Below, piece after piece: positions 1 to 7,564 of a stretch of DNA of 19,980 bases (its first letter is position 1; each line of letters opens with the position of its first letter). The notes under the pieces are model-generated. The model worked only from the letters and a program-made list of their open reading frames with translations, was not told the DNA's origin and did not search any database. Position numbers and translations under genes: made by a program. The stretch spans positions 2,326 to 22,305 of the forward strand of contig DHDF01000068.1 of NCBI GenBank assembly GCA_002399225.1, given 5' to 3'. Source of the DNA: a bacterium UBA4883 (lineage in GTDB: Bacteria; Bacillota; Clostridia; Oscillospirales; Acutalibacteraceae).

Positions 1-896
1 CGGTCACGGCCAGCGAGCACGCGGCTTCGATGGGCGGGTCCGACATCTGGCTGAAGCCCGGTGAGAGCATGACGGTGGACGACATGCTCAAGGCGACGGT
101 GATTGCCAGTGCGAACGACGCAGCGGTGGCTTTGGCCGAGTATGTGGCGGGGAGCGAGGATGAATTTGTCGCGCAGATGAATCAGCGGGCCAAGGAACTC
201 GGAATGAAAGACACGGTGTTCAAGAACGTCAACGGCCTGGATGAAGACGGCCATATCACCTCCGCCTACGATATTGCCCTGATGTCGCGGGAACTGATCA
301 AGCATCGGAAAATTTTCGATTACACTCAAACTTGGATGGACAGTGTCAGAAACGGGAAAACGCAGCTTGTCAACACCAACAAACTGCTCAAGAGCTATAA
401 GGGAATCACGGGGCTGAAAACCGGCACGACCGGGAAAGCCGGAAGCTGCATTTCCGCCACGGCACAGCGGAACGGTGTCAGCCTGATTGCGGTGGTGCTC
501 GGCAGTTCTACCACCAAAGACCGGTTCCATTCGGCCGCGACCCTTTTGAATTACGGCTTTGCCAACTGGTCGGTTGTGACGCCCAAAGTACCACCTCAGG
601 CAAATGCGCCGGTCGCTGTGGAAAACGGGATGGAGTCCGAGGTGGAGCCGAATGTCAACGGAAACGAGAATCTTCTGGTCCCGAAGGGAAAGGGCGGGAA
701 CGTAAAATCCAAAGTTTCGATGAACGGCGCAGTCCGCGCTCCCGTGAAAAAAGACCAAGTGCTGGGAAAAATAACGTATTCCTTAAATAACGAGGTGCTG
801 AAAGAAACGCCGATCCGCGCCAAAAAGGCGGTGGAACCGATCTCGTTTTCTTCCGCGTTCCTCCTGCTGTTCCGGATGCTGACGATGGATCCCTGA
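1..896 (+). CDS. dacF: D-alanyl-D-alanine carboxypeptidase, DacF type (5' truncated by window edge)
   Basis: Penicillin-binding serine peptidase of family S11 that removes the terminal D-Ala from peptidoglycan stem peptides outside the membrane. The reading frame is open from base 3 to the TGA at 894-896, so the true start, signal peptide and catalytic SxxK lie upstream of the window; the ATG at base 30 is internal. Visible family features are the stretch VTASEHAASMGG just after the active-site region, the SxN motif (SAN, near base 110) and the KTG motif (GLKTGTTGKAG, near base 415). A C-terminal PBP5_C-like beta domain follows, then a short hydrophobic end (SSAFLLLFRML) that could be an amphipathic membrane anchor. 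The gene is separated from pgi by a promoter. DacF, as against another S11 paralogue, is a likely but not certain assignment; a second S11 enzyme lies at 8722-9861. Confidence 0.9.
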   Translation, partial: VTASEHAASMGGSDIWLKPGESMTVDDMLKATVIASANDAAVALAEYVAGSEDEFVAQMNQRAKELGMKDTVFKNVNGLDEDGHITSAYDIALMSRELIKHRKIFDYTQTWMDSVRNGKTQLVNTNKLLKSYKGITGLKTGTTGKAGSCISATAQRNGVSLIAVVLGSSTTKDRFHSAATLLNYGFANWSVVTPKVPPQANAPVAVENGMESEVEPNVNGNENLLVPKGKGGNVKSKVSMNGAVRAPVKKDQVLGKITYSLNNEVLKETPIRAKKAVEPISFSSAFLLLFRMLTMDP

Positions 897-922
897 AGTT
901 TATGAATTTTTCGGGAATCTCT

Positions 923-932
923 GCGGATCCGC
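923..932. repeat. Perfect 10-bp palindrome next to the pgi -35 box
   Basis: GCGGATCCGC is its own reverse complement and ends one base before the -35 hexamer of the pgi promoter. It could be a small operator or simply chance. Confidence 0.3.
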
Positions 933-933
933 C

Positions 934-962
934 TTGCAAACGCAGCCTGCCTATTGTAAAAT
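934..962 (+). promoter_or_regulatory. Sigma-A-type promoter of pgi
   Basis: TTGCAA (934-939), a 17-bp spacer and TAAAAT (957-962) match the housekeeping sigma consensus closely. Transcription would begin near 969, about 30 bases before the pgi ATG. An 8-bp inverted repeat brackets the -10 box: CCTGCCTA at 946-953 and TAGGCAGG at 982-989. Confidence 0.75.
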
Positions 963-999
963 AGAGTTGCAAGAATTTCAGTAGGCAGGGGGGAAAAAA

Positions 1000-2334
1000 A
1001 TGTCTGTTCAAATTGACTTGCGTTACCTTTCGGGATTTGTCGATGAAAGTGAATTTTCAGCCATCGCGCCCCAGGTGCGTCTTGCACAGAAGACCCTTCT
1101 CAGTGGGACGGGTGCCGGCAGCGATTTTCGCGGCTGGCTCGATCTGCCGGAAAAATTCGACAAAGATGAATTTGCCCGCATCCGTGCTGATGCGGACAGG
1201 ATTCGGTCCGATTCGGAAGTTTTTGTGGTCATCGGTATCGGCGGCTCTTACCTGGGGGCCCGCGCGGCCATCGAGTATCTGCAGTCGCCAAATTACAATG
1301 CTTTAAAAAAAGCCGGCCCTCAGATCTATTTTGCCGGCAACAGTTTGAGTCCTTCCGCCCTATCTGAAATCATGGAGCTTTGTGGGGAGAAGGACTTTTC
1401 CATTAATGTGATCTCGAAATCCGGCACAACGACGGAGCCGGCGGTGGCATTCCGCATGTTCCGCGGGATGCTGGAAAAGAAATACGGCAGGCAGGGCGCG
1501 GCGAAGCGGATTTACTGTACGACAGACCGCACGCGCGGGACCCTGAAGCGGCTTGCCGACCGCGAAGGCTATGAAACTTTTGTTGTGCCGGACGATGTCG
1601 GGGGCCGGTACTCGGTCCTGACCGCCGTTGGACTTTTGCCGGTCGCGGTGGCCGGGGCGGATATCGGCGCGCTGATGGCCGGGGCGGCTGAAGAGCGGGC
1701 CTCCCTCAGCGGGGAGCCGCTTACCGATCCATCCTGCCTGTATGCGGCGGCAAGGAATATCCTGTACCGCAAGGGGAAGGAAATTGAGATCCTCGTCAGC
1801 TATGAACCGCGTTTCCAAATGATGTGCGAATGGTGGAAACAGCTTTGCGGGGAGAGCGAGGGGAAAAACGGGAAGGGACTTTTCCCGGCCTCTGTGATCT
1901 TCTCAACCGACCTCCATTCGATGGGACAGTATATTCAGCAGGGGAAGCGGAATCTGTTTGAGACCGTGATGCAGATCGACCGGCCCGCGATGGATCTGAC
2001 CGTTAAAGCGGAGGCGGACAATGCGGACGGGCTGAATTTTCTTGCGGGGAAGAAGCTTTCCGATGTGAACTGCAAAGCATTCGAGGGGACCGTGCTGGCC
2101 CATACGGACGGCGGGGTGCCGAACATTGTGCTCTGCGCGCCGGATTTTTCAGAAAGCTCCCTCGGCGCGCTGATCTATTTCTTTGAACGTTCCCTTGCAG
2201 TCTCAGGCTATCTTCTAGGAATTAATCCGTTCGATCAGCCCGGGGTTGAAAGCTATAAAAAGAACATGTTTGCCCTTTTGGGCAAGCCGGGTTACGAAAA
2301 AGAAAAAGCCGCTCTTGAAGCGAGGCTGAAATAA
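1000..2334 (+). CDS. pgi: Glucose-6-phosphate isomerase
   Basis: Cytosolic enzyme that interconverts glucose 6-phosphate and fructose 6-phosphate in glycolysis and gluconeogenesis. At 444 aa it has the length of the compact Gram-positive form. Visible motifs are [11 protein letters not shown] near residue 80, the sugar-phosphate-binding SKSGTTTEP at 139-147, the first PGI signature [14 protein letters not shown] at about 198-211, the ESEGKNGKG segment, AHTDGGVPN, and the second PGI signature spanning about 403-420 ([18 protein letters not shown]). The start is an ATG preceded by the G-rich site AGGGGGG at 987-993. It has its own promoter at 934-962. No clear terminator follows, so the P-loop gene 53 bases downstream may be co-transcribed. 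Confidence 0.97.
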   Translation: MSVQIDLRYLSGFVDESEFSAIAPQVRLAQKTLLSGTGAGSDFRGWLDLPEKFDKDEFARIRADADRIRSDSEVFVVIGIGGSYLGARAAIEYLQSPNYNALKKAGPQIYFAGNSLSPSALSEIMELCGEKDFSINVISKSGTTTEPAVAFRMFRGMLEKKYGRQGAAKRIYCTTDRTRGTLKRLADREGYETFVVPDDVGGRYSVLTAVGLLPVAVAGADIGALMAGAAEERASLSGEPLTDPSCLYAAARNILYRKGKEIEILVSYEPRFQMMCEWWKQLCGESEGKNGKGLFPASVIFSTDLHSMGQYIQQGKRNLFETVMQIDRPAMDLTVKAEADNADGLNFLAGKKLSDVNCKAFEGTVLAHTDGGVPNIVLCAPDFSESSLGALIYFFERSLAVSGYLLGINPFDQPGVESYKKNMFALLGKPGYEKEKAALEARLK

Positions 2335-2387
2335 CCCCGCGCTGTTTTTACCGGCTGTAGCTAAAATTATATCAGGAGGATCATTTT

Positions 2388-2804
2388 ATGATTAATGTAA
2401 TTGTTGGGAAAAAAGGTTCCGGAAAGACAAAAAAATTGATTGAAAGCGCCAATGAGGCAGTTTCAAAGTCCAGCGGCAATGTTGTCGTGATTGAAAAGGG
2501 CGATACTCTGACTTATGACATCTCTCACGATGTCAGGCTGATTGATATTGATGAATACGGAATTCAGGGCGCGGATGCGCTGGGCGGCTTTATCTGCGGA
2601 GTCTGTGCCGGCAATTATGATGTTACAGACGTGTATGTGGATTCCACCCTGAAAATCATCGGCCAGGACATGAGTGCGCTGGCTTCTTTCTCGGAAAAGA
2701 TGAATGCTCTCTCCTCTTTGTCCAGTGTTCAGATCACGTTGCTCCTTTCTGCGGACGAGAGCCTTCTGCCGCCGGAAATCAAGAAGGTTTCCGCGGCGAT
2801 CTGA
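2388..2804 (+). CDS. Small P-loop NTPase-like protein of unknown function
   Basis: A 138-aa protein starting with a Walker A motif at the very N-terminus (G7-K-K-G-S-G-K-T14). A hydrophobic strand ending in Asp near residue 85 (VTDVYVDS) could serve as Walker B. There is no signal peptide or membrane segment. Similar small proteins in Clostridia tend to be annotated loosely as ATP-binding or PilT-like; I know of no established function and do not assign one. The start is an ATG preceded by a strong AGGAGG (2374-2379) with 8 bases spacing. It sits 53 bases after pgi and is closed by a terminator at 2819-2850, so it belongs either to the pgi transcript or to a weak promoter of its own. The size is too small for a full AAA or RecA fold with extra domains. 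Confidence 0.85.
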   Translation: MINVIVGKKGSGKTKKLIESANEAVSKSSGNVVVIEKGDTLTYDISHDVRLIDIDEYGIQGADALGGFICGVCAGNYDVTDVYVDSTLKIIGQDMSALASFSEKMNALSSLSSVQITLLLSADESLLPPEIKKVSAAI

Positions 2805-2818
2805 CTGTGCGGCCAGCC

Positions 2819-2850
2819 GGTGCCGGAGCCAAGCGCCCCGGCACCTTTTC
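2819..2850 (+). terminator. Rho-independent terminator after the P-loop gene
   Basis: An 8-bp perfect GC-rich stem (GGTGCCGG at 2819-2826 with CCGGCACC at 2838-2845), an 11-base loop, then TTTTC. It lies 15 bases past the stop codon. Confidence 0.85.
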
Positions 2851-2880
2851 CTGTAAAAATTGCGGATATATAAATTTTTA

Positions 2881-2909
2881 TTGACAAAAGTGGGAAGAAT
2901 CTTTATAAT
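2881..2909 (+). promoter_or_regulatory. Full-consensus sigma-A promoter of the yceD-rpmF unit
   Basis: TTGACA (2881-2886), a 17-bp spacer and TATAAT (2904-2909) match the consensus at all twelve positions. Transcription should begin near 2916, about 20 bases before the first gene. Such strength suits a ribosomal protein operon. Confidence 0.93.
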
Positions 2910-2935
2910 TAAAGACTGTAGCGCCGAGGTGGAGT

Positions 2936-3433
2936 ATGCTGCTTGATTTAAAAAAAATATTTTCTCAGGAAAGCGAGAGCTGCTCATTTCATTATAACAT
3001 GGACCTGTCATCCACTGAATTAAACGGTTCTTTTCCGTTTATCTCTCCGGTGGCCGTGCAGGGCACCGTGGAAGGTCGCGACGGCTCCGCCATACTGAAG
3101 GCGAAGGTTTTGTTTGATTTTTCGATTCCCTGCGACCGCTGTGCGGAGCAGATCGACAGGCACTATCACTTTACTTTTTCCCATATTCTTGTCCGTTCGC
3201 TTGTCAATCAGGAGAACGACGACCGGTTGATTGAGGTCCGGGATGAAAAACTGGATCTGGATGAACTGATGCGGGAAGATATTCTGCTCGAGCTTCCAAC
3301 CAAGTTTTTATGTAAAGAAGACTGCAAGGGGCTGTGCCCTGTCTGCGGCAAAAATTTGAACGAGGGCCCCTGCGGCTGTGAAAATCACCCGGTGGATCCC
3401 CGAATGGAAGTTTTAAAAAATTTGCTTCATTAA
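2936..3433 (+). CDS. YceD/DUF177 family protein
   Basis: A 165-aa cytosolic protein of the DUF177 (YceD) family, almost always encoded just before rpmF and implicated in 23S rRNA accumulation or large-subunit assembly in the homologues studied. The N-terminal MLLDLKKIF is typical. Cysteines are placed as C66-x2-C69 in the middle and as a cluster at C126, C130, C134, C137, C146 and C148, which looks metal-binding (KEDCKGLCPVCGKNLNEGPC). The start is an ATG with GAGGTGG at 2926-2932 close upstream. It follows a consensus promoter by about 26 bases and precedes rpmF by 29 bases, so the two are co-transcribed. The family is certain; the exact molecular role is not. Confidence 0.92.
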   Translation: MLLDLKKIFSQESESCSFHYNMDLSSTELNGSFPFISPVAVQGTVEGRDGSAILKAKVLFDFSIPCDRCAEQIDRHYHFTFSHILVRSLVNQENDDRLIEVRDEKLDLDELMREDILLELPTKFLCKEDCKGLCPVCGKNLNEGPCGCENHPVDPRMEVLKNLLH

Positions 3434-3462
3434 CGGAAAAGATCGGTAAGGAGGTGCTGAGG

Positions 3463-3645
3463 ATGGCGGTACCAAAGAGGAAACAGTCAAGTGCCAGACA
3501 GAACAAAAGGCGTTCCAGTGTTTGGAAAATGAGCGCACCCACTCTGGTGAAATGCCCGAAATGCGGAGAACTGATGGTCCCGCACAGAGTATGCGGCAAT
3601 TGCGGCTACTACAAGGGTAGGGAAGTCATTAAAAAGGAAGCGTAA
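3463..3645 (+). CDS. rpmF: 50S ribosomal protein L32
   Basis: A 60-aa large-subunit ribosomal protein. The opening MAVPKRKQSSARQNKRRS is the family hallmark, and a zinc ribbon is formed by C31-x2-C34 and C44-x2-C47, so this is the zinc-binding form. The start is the ATG at 3463, placed 8 bases after AAGGAGG (3448-3454); the in-frame GTG at 3454 overlaps that site and would add three residues foreign to L32. It is the last gene of the yceD-rpmF unit and is followed by a terminator. Confidence 0.98.
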   Translation: MAVPKRKQSSARQNKRRSSVWKMSAPTLVKCPKCGELMVPHRVCGNCGYYKGREVIKKEA

Positions 3646-3668
3646 CTCGTTTCTGTTTTCCGAAAGTC

Positions 3669-3698
3669 AGAGAAGGAGCGATCCTTCTCTTCTTTTTT
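3669..3698 (+). terminator. Rho-independent terminator after rpmF
   Basis: A 9-bp perfect stem (AGAGAAGGA at 3669-3677 with TCCTTCTCT at 3682-3690) closed by a GCGA tetraloop of the GNRA type, followed by TCTTTTTT. Confidence 0.92.
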
Positions 3699-3808
3699 AC
3701 CTGCAGCACGGCTTGAACGGCAGGCGGAGGGCAAACTGACACAGCCGCTCGGAAAAGTCTGTGCTGTGCGGAAATTGAAAAAGAGGCAGAGAGGGGTTTC
3801 AAAGTAAT

Positions 3809-5128
3809 ATGGCGTTACCGGTAGTTGCTATTGTCGGCAGGCCGAATGTCGGCAAATCGGCTCTTTTTAATAAACTTGCGGGAAAGCGTCTTTCCATTGT
3901 GGACGACACCCCCGGTGTGACGCGGGACCGTATTTACGCGGAATGTGAATGGGAAGCGCACCGTTTTTCCCTTGTGGACACAGGCGGGCTGGAACCCGGG
4001 GAAGATGTGATCCTGGCACAGACCAGGGCCCAGGCCCGTCTGGCGATGGAGGCGGCCGATGTGATCGTATTTGTCACAGACGTGCATACGGGGCCGGTTG
4101 CAGCTGACCATGAGATTGCCTCAATGCTGTTAAAAAGCGGGAAGCCCCTTGTGCTGTGTGTCAACAAATGTGACAGCATCGGCGATCCGCCGCCGGAGTT
4201 CTATGAATTTTACGCCTTGGGACTCGGCGATCCCGTGAGAGTTTCCGCTTTTCACGGCCATGGAACAGGCGATCTCCTCGACCGGATTGTTTCCTTCTTT
4301 CCGGATGAGACTGGAAATTCCGGACCGGACGATATCATCCGGGTTGCGGTGATTGGAAAACCGAACGCCGGCAAGTCTTCGCTGGTCAACCGAATTGCCG
4401 GGGAAGAGCGCTGCATCGTTTCCGATGTGGCCGGAACCACGCGGGATGCGGTGGATATCGCGGTGGAGAATCAATACGGTCGGTTCCTTCTGATCGACAC
4501 CGCCGGCCTGCGGCGCAAGAGCAGGGTGGAAAGCAATATTGAACGGTACAGCATGCTCCGTGCTCAGATGGCCGTGGAGCGCGCGGATGTCTGCGTCGTG
4601 CTGCTTGACGGCACCGTCGGTTTTACCGAACAGGACTCTAAAATCGCCGGCATGGCGCATGAAGCAGGAAAAGCCTGCGTCATTGCGGTAAACAAGTGGG
4701 ACGCGGTTGAAAAAAATGAAAATACCATGGGAGCCTACGAGAAAAAGCTGCGCGGCGATTTTTCCTTTATGTCGTATGCCAGAATTCTGTTTCTTTCGGC
4801 AAAGACGGGCCAGCGGATCGATCGCCTGTTTCAGGCGATCCGCGACGCGGCGGCTTCCAGTTCCCGCCGCATCAAGACCGGAATGCTCAACGATGTTTTG
4901 GCGCAGGCCACCGAGCGTGTGCAGCCGCCGACCGATAAAGGCCGCAGACTGAAAATCTTTTATCTGACCCAGGTTTCCATTCAGCCGCCTACGTTTGTAT
5001 TTTTTATCAATTCGAAAAAGCTGTTTCATTTTTCCTATCAGCGTTTTCTCGAAAATATGATACGGGAAACGTTTGGGTTTGAAGGGACTCCGATTCGATT
5101 TTTGCTCCGCGAACGGGGAGAAAAATAG
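3809..5128 (+). CDS. der: Ribosome biogenesis GTPase Der (EngA)
   Basis: Double-GTPase assembly factor that acts on the 50S subunit. The 439-aa product has two tandem G domains and a C-terminal KH-like domain. The first G domain shows GRPNVGKS at 10-17, DTPGVTRD at 33-40, DTGG at 57-60 and NKCD at 119-122. The second shows GKPNAGKS at 183-190, VAGTTRD, DTAGLRRK and NKWD at 295-298. The KH-like part fills about 350-439. The start is an ATG; the best upstream ribosome site, AGGGG at 3792-3796, is rather far (12 bases). No convincing promoter was found in the 110 bases between the rpmF terminator and der, so readthrough or an atypical promoter is possible. It ends at a bidirectional terminator. 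Confidence 0.98.
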   Translation: MALPVVAIVGRPNVGKSALFNKLAGKRLSIVDDTPGVTRDRIYAECEWEAHRFSLVDTGGLEPGEDVILAQTRAQARLAMEAADVIVFVTDVHTGPVAADHEIASMLLKSGKPLVLCVNKCDSIGDPPPEFYEFYALGLGDPVRVSAFHGHGTGDLLDRIVSFFPDETGNSGPDDIIRVAVIGKPNAGKSSLVNRIAGEERCIVSDVAGTTRDAVDIAVENQYGRFLLIDTAGLRRKSRVESNIERYSMLRAQMAVERADVCVVLLDGTVGFTEQDSKIAGMAHEAGKACVIAVNKWDAVEKNENTMGAYEKKLRGDFSFMSYARILFLSAKTGQRIDRLFQAIRDAAASSSRRIKTGMLNDVLAQATERVQPPTDKGRRLKIFYLTQVSIQPPTFVFFINSKKLFHFSYQRFLENMIRETFGFEGTPIRFLLRERGEK

Positions 5129-5134
5129 GCAGAA

Positions 5135-5170
5135 AAAAGGAACCGCCGGAGCGGTTCCTTTTATTTCTTT
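5135..5170. terminator. Bidirectional terminator between der and rpmB
   Basis: A 12-bp perfect stem (5135-5146 with 5151-5162, core GGAACCGC/GCGGTTCC) around a CGGA loop. The plus strand continues in a T-rich run (TTTTATTTCTTT) and the minus strand in TTTTTTCT, so it can stop both converging transcripts. Confidence 0.93.
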
Positions 5171-5188
5171 ATTGAATGAAGCTTTTTC

Positions 5189-5377
5189 TCAAACGGCGCG
5201 GGTCACTTTACCGGAACGAAGGCAGCGGGTGCAGGCGTAAATACGCTTGGGAGAACCGTTTACGATCGCTTTGACACGCCTGACGTTGGGCTTCCAAGCA
5301 CGGTTGGAACGCCTGTGCGAATGGGATACTTTGATGCCAAAAGCAATGTCCTTGCCGCAGATTTCACATTTTGCCAT
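5189..5377 (-). CDS. rpmB: 50S ribosomal protein L28
   Basis: A 62-aa large-subunit ribosomal protein and the only minus-strand gene in the window. The opening MAKCEICGKDIAFGIKVSHS and the HRRSNRAWKPN segment are diagnostic. Two CxxC pairs, C4-x2-C7 and C49-x2-C52, mark it as the zinc-binding form. The start ATG (complement of 5375-5377) is preceded by AAAGGAGGTG on the minus strand (5385-5394). Its promoter is proposed at 5421-5449 and its transcript ends at the terminator shared with der, so it is monocistronic. Confidence 0.98.
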   Translation of the reverse strand: MAKCEICGKDIAFGIKVSHSHRRSNRAWKPNVRRVKAIVNGSPKRIYACTRCLRSGKVTRAV

Positions 5378-5420
5378 GGGTCTGCACCTCCTTTAAAGTG
5401 CTTTTTATCACAACAGTATT

Positions 5421-5449
5421 ATGTTATCAGATTTATCCACTAAATGCAA
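5421..5449 (-). promoter_or_regulatory. Promoter of rpmB
   Basis: On the minus strand TTGCAT (5449-5444), a 17-bp spacer and TAACAT (5426-5421) resemble a sigma-A promoter. The leader would be roughly 35 to 40 bases. A nearby CATAAT could serve instead as -10, but its spacing is worse. Confidence 0.6.
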
Positions 5450-5511
5450 GACTTTTTTTCATCCGTCCCATCAGCGCTTTGGCGGCTTTTCTCCGAAAAT
5501 TCATGCTTTGC

Positions 5512-5540
5512 TTGCCTTTTTATCCCCTCCGTATTATAAT
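5512..5540 (+). promoter_or_regulatory. Promoter of the site-2 protease/scpAB operon
   Basis: TTGCCT (5512-5517), a 17-bp spacer and a perfect TATAAT (5535-5540). It lies 25 bases before the proposed protease start and diverges from the rpmB promoter without overlap. It rules out the longer upstream reading of the protease frame. Confidence 0.8.
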
Positions 5541-5564
5541 CATAAAATAGTTAGGAGAATGTTT

Positions 5565-6257
5565 ATGCTGATTGATCTGTTAAAAAGCCTTTTTTCCGGA
5601 GGATCAGTGGATCTGACAACGGTCGTTTTTCAGATCCTTGCAACCCTGTTTATTATCTTCTGTATCCTTCCGCTGCATGAGTATGCGCATGGATGGGCCG
5701 CTGGAAAACTGGGCGACCATACTGCAAAATACAGCGGACGGCTGACGATGAATCCCCTAGCAAGCTTTGATCCGATCGGTTCGGTTTTTCTCCTTTTGTT
5801 TGGATTTGGATGGGCCAAGCCCGTCCCGGTCGATCCCCGCTATTTTAAAAATCCGAAACGGGACATGGCCCTGACCGCTGTGGCCGGGCCGTTTTCCAAC
5901 TTTCTTGCGGCATGGGTCGGGGATCTGATTTACATGGGGCTGATGATCGCGGCGCAGGCGCCTCTGCCGACTTTTGCGCAGGCCTTTCTTTCAGCATATA
6001 TCACCATCAATGTCGCGCTGGCGGTTTTTAATCTTCTTCCCATTCCGCCGCTGGACGGTTCAAAGATTCTCGGTGCGTTTCTTTCCAACCGAACCTTGTA
6101 CAATTATTACCGCTACCAGAATATCATTGTCATGGTCGCTTTTGTCGTTTTATTCAGTGGGATGCTGGATCGGCCGATCTGGGCGCTGGAGAACCTGTGC
6201 CTAGGCGGAGTGCAGTGGCTTGCCTATCTGCCGTATCATTTATTTGGCCTTGTGTAA
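5565..6257 (+). CDS. Site-2 protease family (M50) membrane zinc metalloprotease
   Basis: A 230-aa polytopic membrane protein of the short S2P/YwhC type, which cuts substrates within the membrane; the substrate here is unknown. The zinc motif HExxH is HEYAH at 38-42 inside the first hydrophobic segment, and the third ligand region is NLLPIPPLDGSK with the key Asp at 164. The FGFGWAKPVPVDPRYF and AVAGPFSNF segments are also typical. The frame is open further upstream, but the promoter TATAAT at 5535-5540 lies inside that extension. The ATG at 5565 is 7 bases after AGGAG (5553-5557), while the ATG at 5559 is too close. The gene opens the operon and precedes scpA by 13 bases, an arrangement common in Clostridia. 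Confidence 0.93.
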   Translation: MLIDLLKSLFSGGSVDLTTVVFQILATLFIIFCILPLHEYAHGWAAGKLGDHTAKYSGRLTMNPLASFDPIGSVFLLLFGFGWAKPVPVDPRYFKNPKRDMALTAVAGPFSNFLAAWVGDLIYMGLMIAAQAPLPTFAQAFLSAYITINVALAVFNLLPIPPLDGSKILGAFLSNRTLYNYYRYQNIIVMVAFVVLFSGMLDRPIWALENLCLGGVQWLAYLPYHLFGLV

Positions 6258-6270
6258 ATAATTTTGTGAA

Positions 6271-6990
6271 ATGATGGACAAAATATGTTATAAACTGGAA
6301 ACATTCGAAGGCCCTCTCGATTTGCTTCTTTCGCTGATTGTCAAAAACAAACTTAATATTCTGGATATTCAAATCACCGAGCTGGTGGATCAATATCTGG
6401 AGCAGCTTAAAAAAATGCGCGGGCGGGAAATGGATGTGACCAGCGAATTTCTGGAAATGGCTTCCCGGCTGATTTATATTAAGACCGTGTCTCTTCTTCC
6501 CAAAAAAGAGGAGGCAGAGCAGCTCAAGCGCGAACTCAGCGGGCAGCTGGTCGAATACCGGGACTGCAAACGGATGGCTGCTTTGCTGAGGGAGCGGTTC
6601 AGCTTTGATTCCTATACGCGCGCGCCTGAGAAAGTTGAGCCGGACAAGCGGTACCGGGGCCGTCATACGCCGCGGGAACTGTATGAGGCGTACCGAAGCG
6701 CGGCCGGCAGGGGAAAGCGATTTCTTCCCCCGCCGAAAGAGGCGTTTTCTGCGCTGGTTTCTTATAAGGCTGTCTCTGTCTCCTCTCGCATTGTCTATGT
6801 CCTGCGGACTCTTCGCCGAAAAGGCCAACAGCGCTACGCAGCTCTGTTTGCCGGTATCCGGAATCATTCCGAGCGGGTGGCGACTTTTCTCGCTGTTCTG
6901 GAGCTGGTCAAGGGTAGGCGGATCCGCCTGGAAGGGGAAGATGATCCGGAAATCAAATTGTTGAACGGCGGTGTCAGGCATGGAGATTAA
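6271..6990 (+). CDS. scpA: Segregation and condensation protein A
   Basis: Kleisin subunit of the SMC-ScpAB condensin, which bridges SMC heads and helps organise and separate chromosomes. The 239-aa length is usual. The N-terminal YKLETFEGPLDLLLSLI with ILDIQITELVDQYL is the kleisin SMC-neck-binding region and is strongly diagnostic; the C-terminal winged-helix part (VSYKAVSVSSRIVYVLRTL onward) is present. The start is one of two consecutive codons (ATG 6271, with an alternative frame context at 6274); the Shine-Dalgarno signal is weak, suggesting translational coupling to the upstream protease. It overlaps scpB by 11 bases. Confidence 0.96.
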   Translation: MMDKICYKLETFEGPLDLLLSLIVKNKLNILDIQITELVDQYLEQLKKMRGREMDVTSEFLEMASRLIYIKTVSLLPKKEEAEQLKRELSGQLVEYRDCKRMAALLRERFSFDSYTRAPEKVEPDKRYRGRHTPRELYEAYRSAAGRGKRFLPPPKEAFSALVSYKAVSVSSRIVYVLRTLRRKGQQRYAALFAGIRNHSERVATFLAVLELVKGRRIRLEGEDDPEIKLLNGGVRHGD

Positions 6991-7564
6991 AAAGCTGCAG
7001 GGAGCGATGGAAGCCATTCTGTTTGCAAGCGGAGACGCAGTGTCGGTGGACCGCGTTGCCCAGGCGCTTCAGATTGACCGCGGCACGGCGGAAAAGATGA
7101 TGCAAAATCTTGCGGATCAGTACCGCACCGAACACGGGGGTATCCGGATCGTCCGTCTGGAGGACGGCTACCAGATGTGCACCAATCCGGAATACGGTGC
7201 CGCCGTGCGCGCTGCGCTGGAAATCCGCCGCAATCTGCCTTTGACTCAGGCTGCGCTGGAAGTGCTGGCCGTCATTGCTTATAACCAGCCGGTTTCAAAA
7301 GCATTTGCCGAGCAGGTCCGCGGCGTGGACTGCTCCGCGGTAATCAGCGGGCTCGTTTCGAAAGGGCTGGTGGAAGAACGGGGAAGGCTGGAACTGCCCG
7401 GGCGGCCTCTTCTCTATGGGACGACGACGGATTTTCTGCGTTGCCTTGGCATTTCTTCTCTTTCGGAGCTCCCGCAGCTGCCGGAAGAGCTTTCTTCCGG
7501 GCAGGAAGAAACGGGCGGCGGCTCGAAAAAAGACGGGCGGCAGGGAGAAGGAAACGCCGGATGA
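6980..7564 (+). CDS. scpB: Segregation and condensation protein B
   Basis: Partner of ScpA in the condensin complex; a dimeric protein with two winged-helix domains per chain. It is 194 aa from the ATG at 6980. The opening MEIKKLQGAMEAILFASGD, the segment QAALEVLAVIAYNQPVSKA and the C-terminal GRPLLYGTT are typical. A GTG at 6971 would add three residues, but homologues usually begin near the ME-x-K-x-L form, so ATG 6980 is preferred; neither has a strong Shine-Dalgarno. The gene starts inside the end of scpA and its stop overlaps the next ATG (ATGA at 7561-7564), indicating tight translational coupling. The C-terminal tail is rich in Glu, Gly and Lys. Confidence 0.96.
   Translation: MEIKKLQGAMEAILFASGDAVSVDRVAQALQIDRGTAEKMMQNLADQYRTEHGGIRIVRLEDGYQMCTNPEYGAAVRAALEIRRNLPLTQAALEVLAVIAYNQPVSKAFAEQVRGVDCSAVISGLVSKGLVEERGRLELPGRPLLYGTTTDFLRCLGISSLSELPQLPEELSSGQEETGGGSKKDGRQGEGNAG

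Noticed and set aside
4130..5029. Minus-strand open frame of 299 codons inside der
   Set aside because: It is antisense to an intact, motif-complete GTPase, has no recognisable domain and no ribosome site; it is a shadow frame of GC-rich coding DNA.
5421..5564. Upstream extension of the site-2 protease frame
   Set aside because: The extension contains the TATAAT promoter box and part of the rpmB promoter, and the ATG at 5565 has proper AGGAG spacing.
6154..7017. Minus-strand open frame of 287 codons across the protease end, scpA and scpB start
   Set aside because: It crosses three genes with clear family motifs on the plus strand and has no promoter, ribosome site or domain signal.
7441..7560. 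Upstream extension of the DUF2953 frame within scpB
   Set aside because: It overlaps the scpB C-terminus; ATG 7561 with the ATGA overlap and GGGAGAAGGA fits better.
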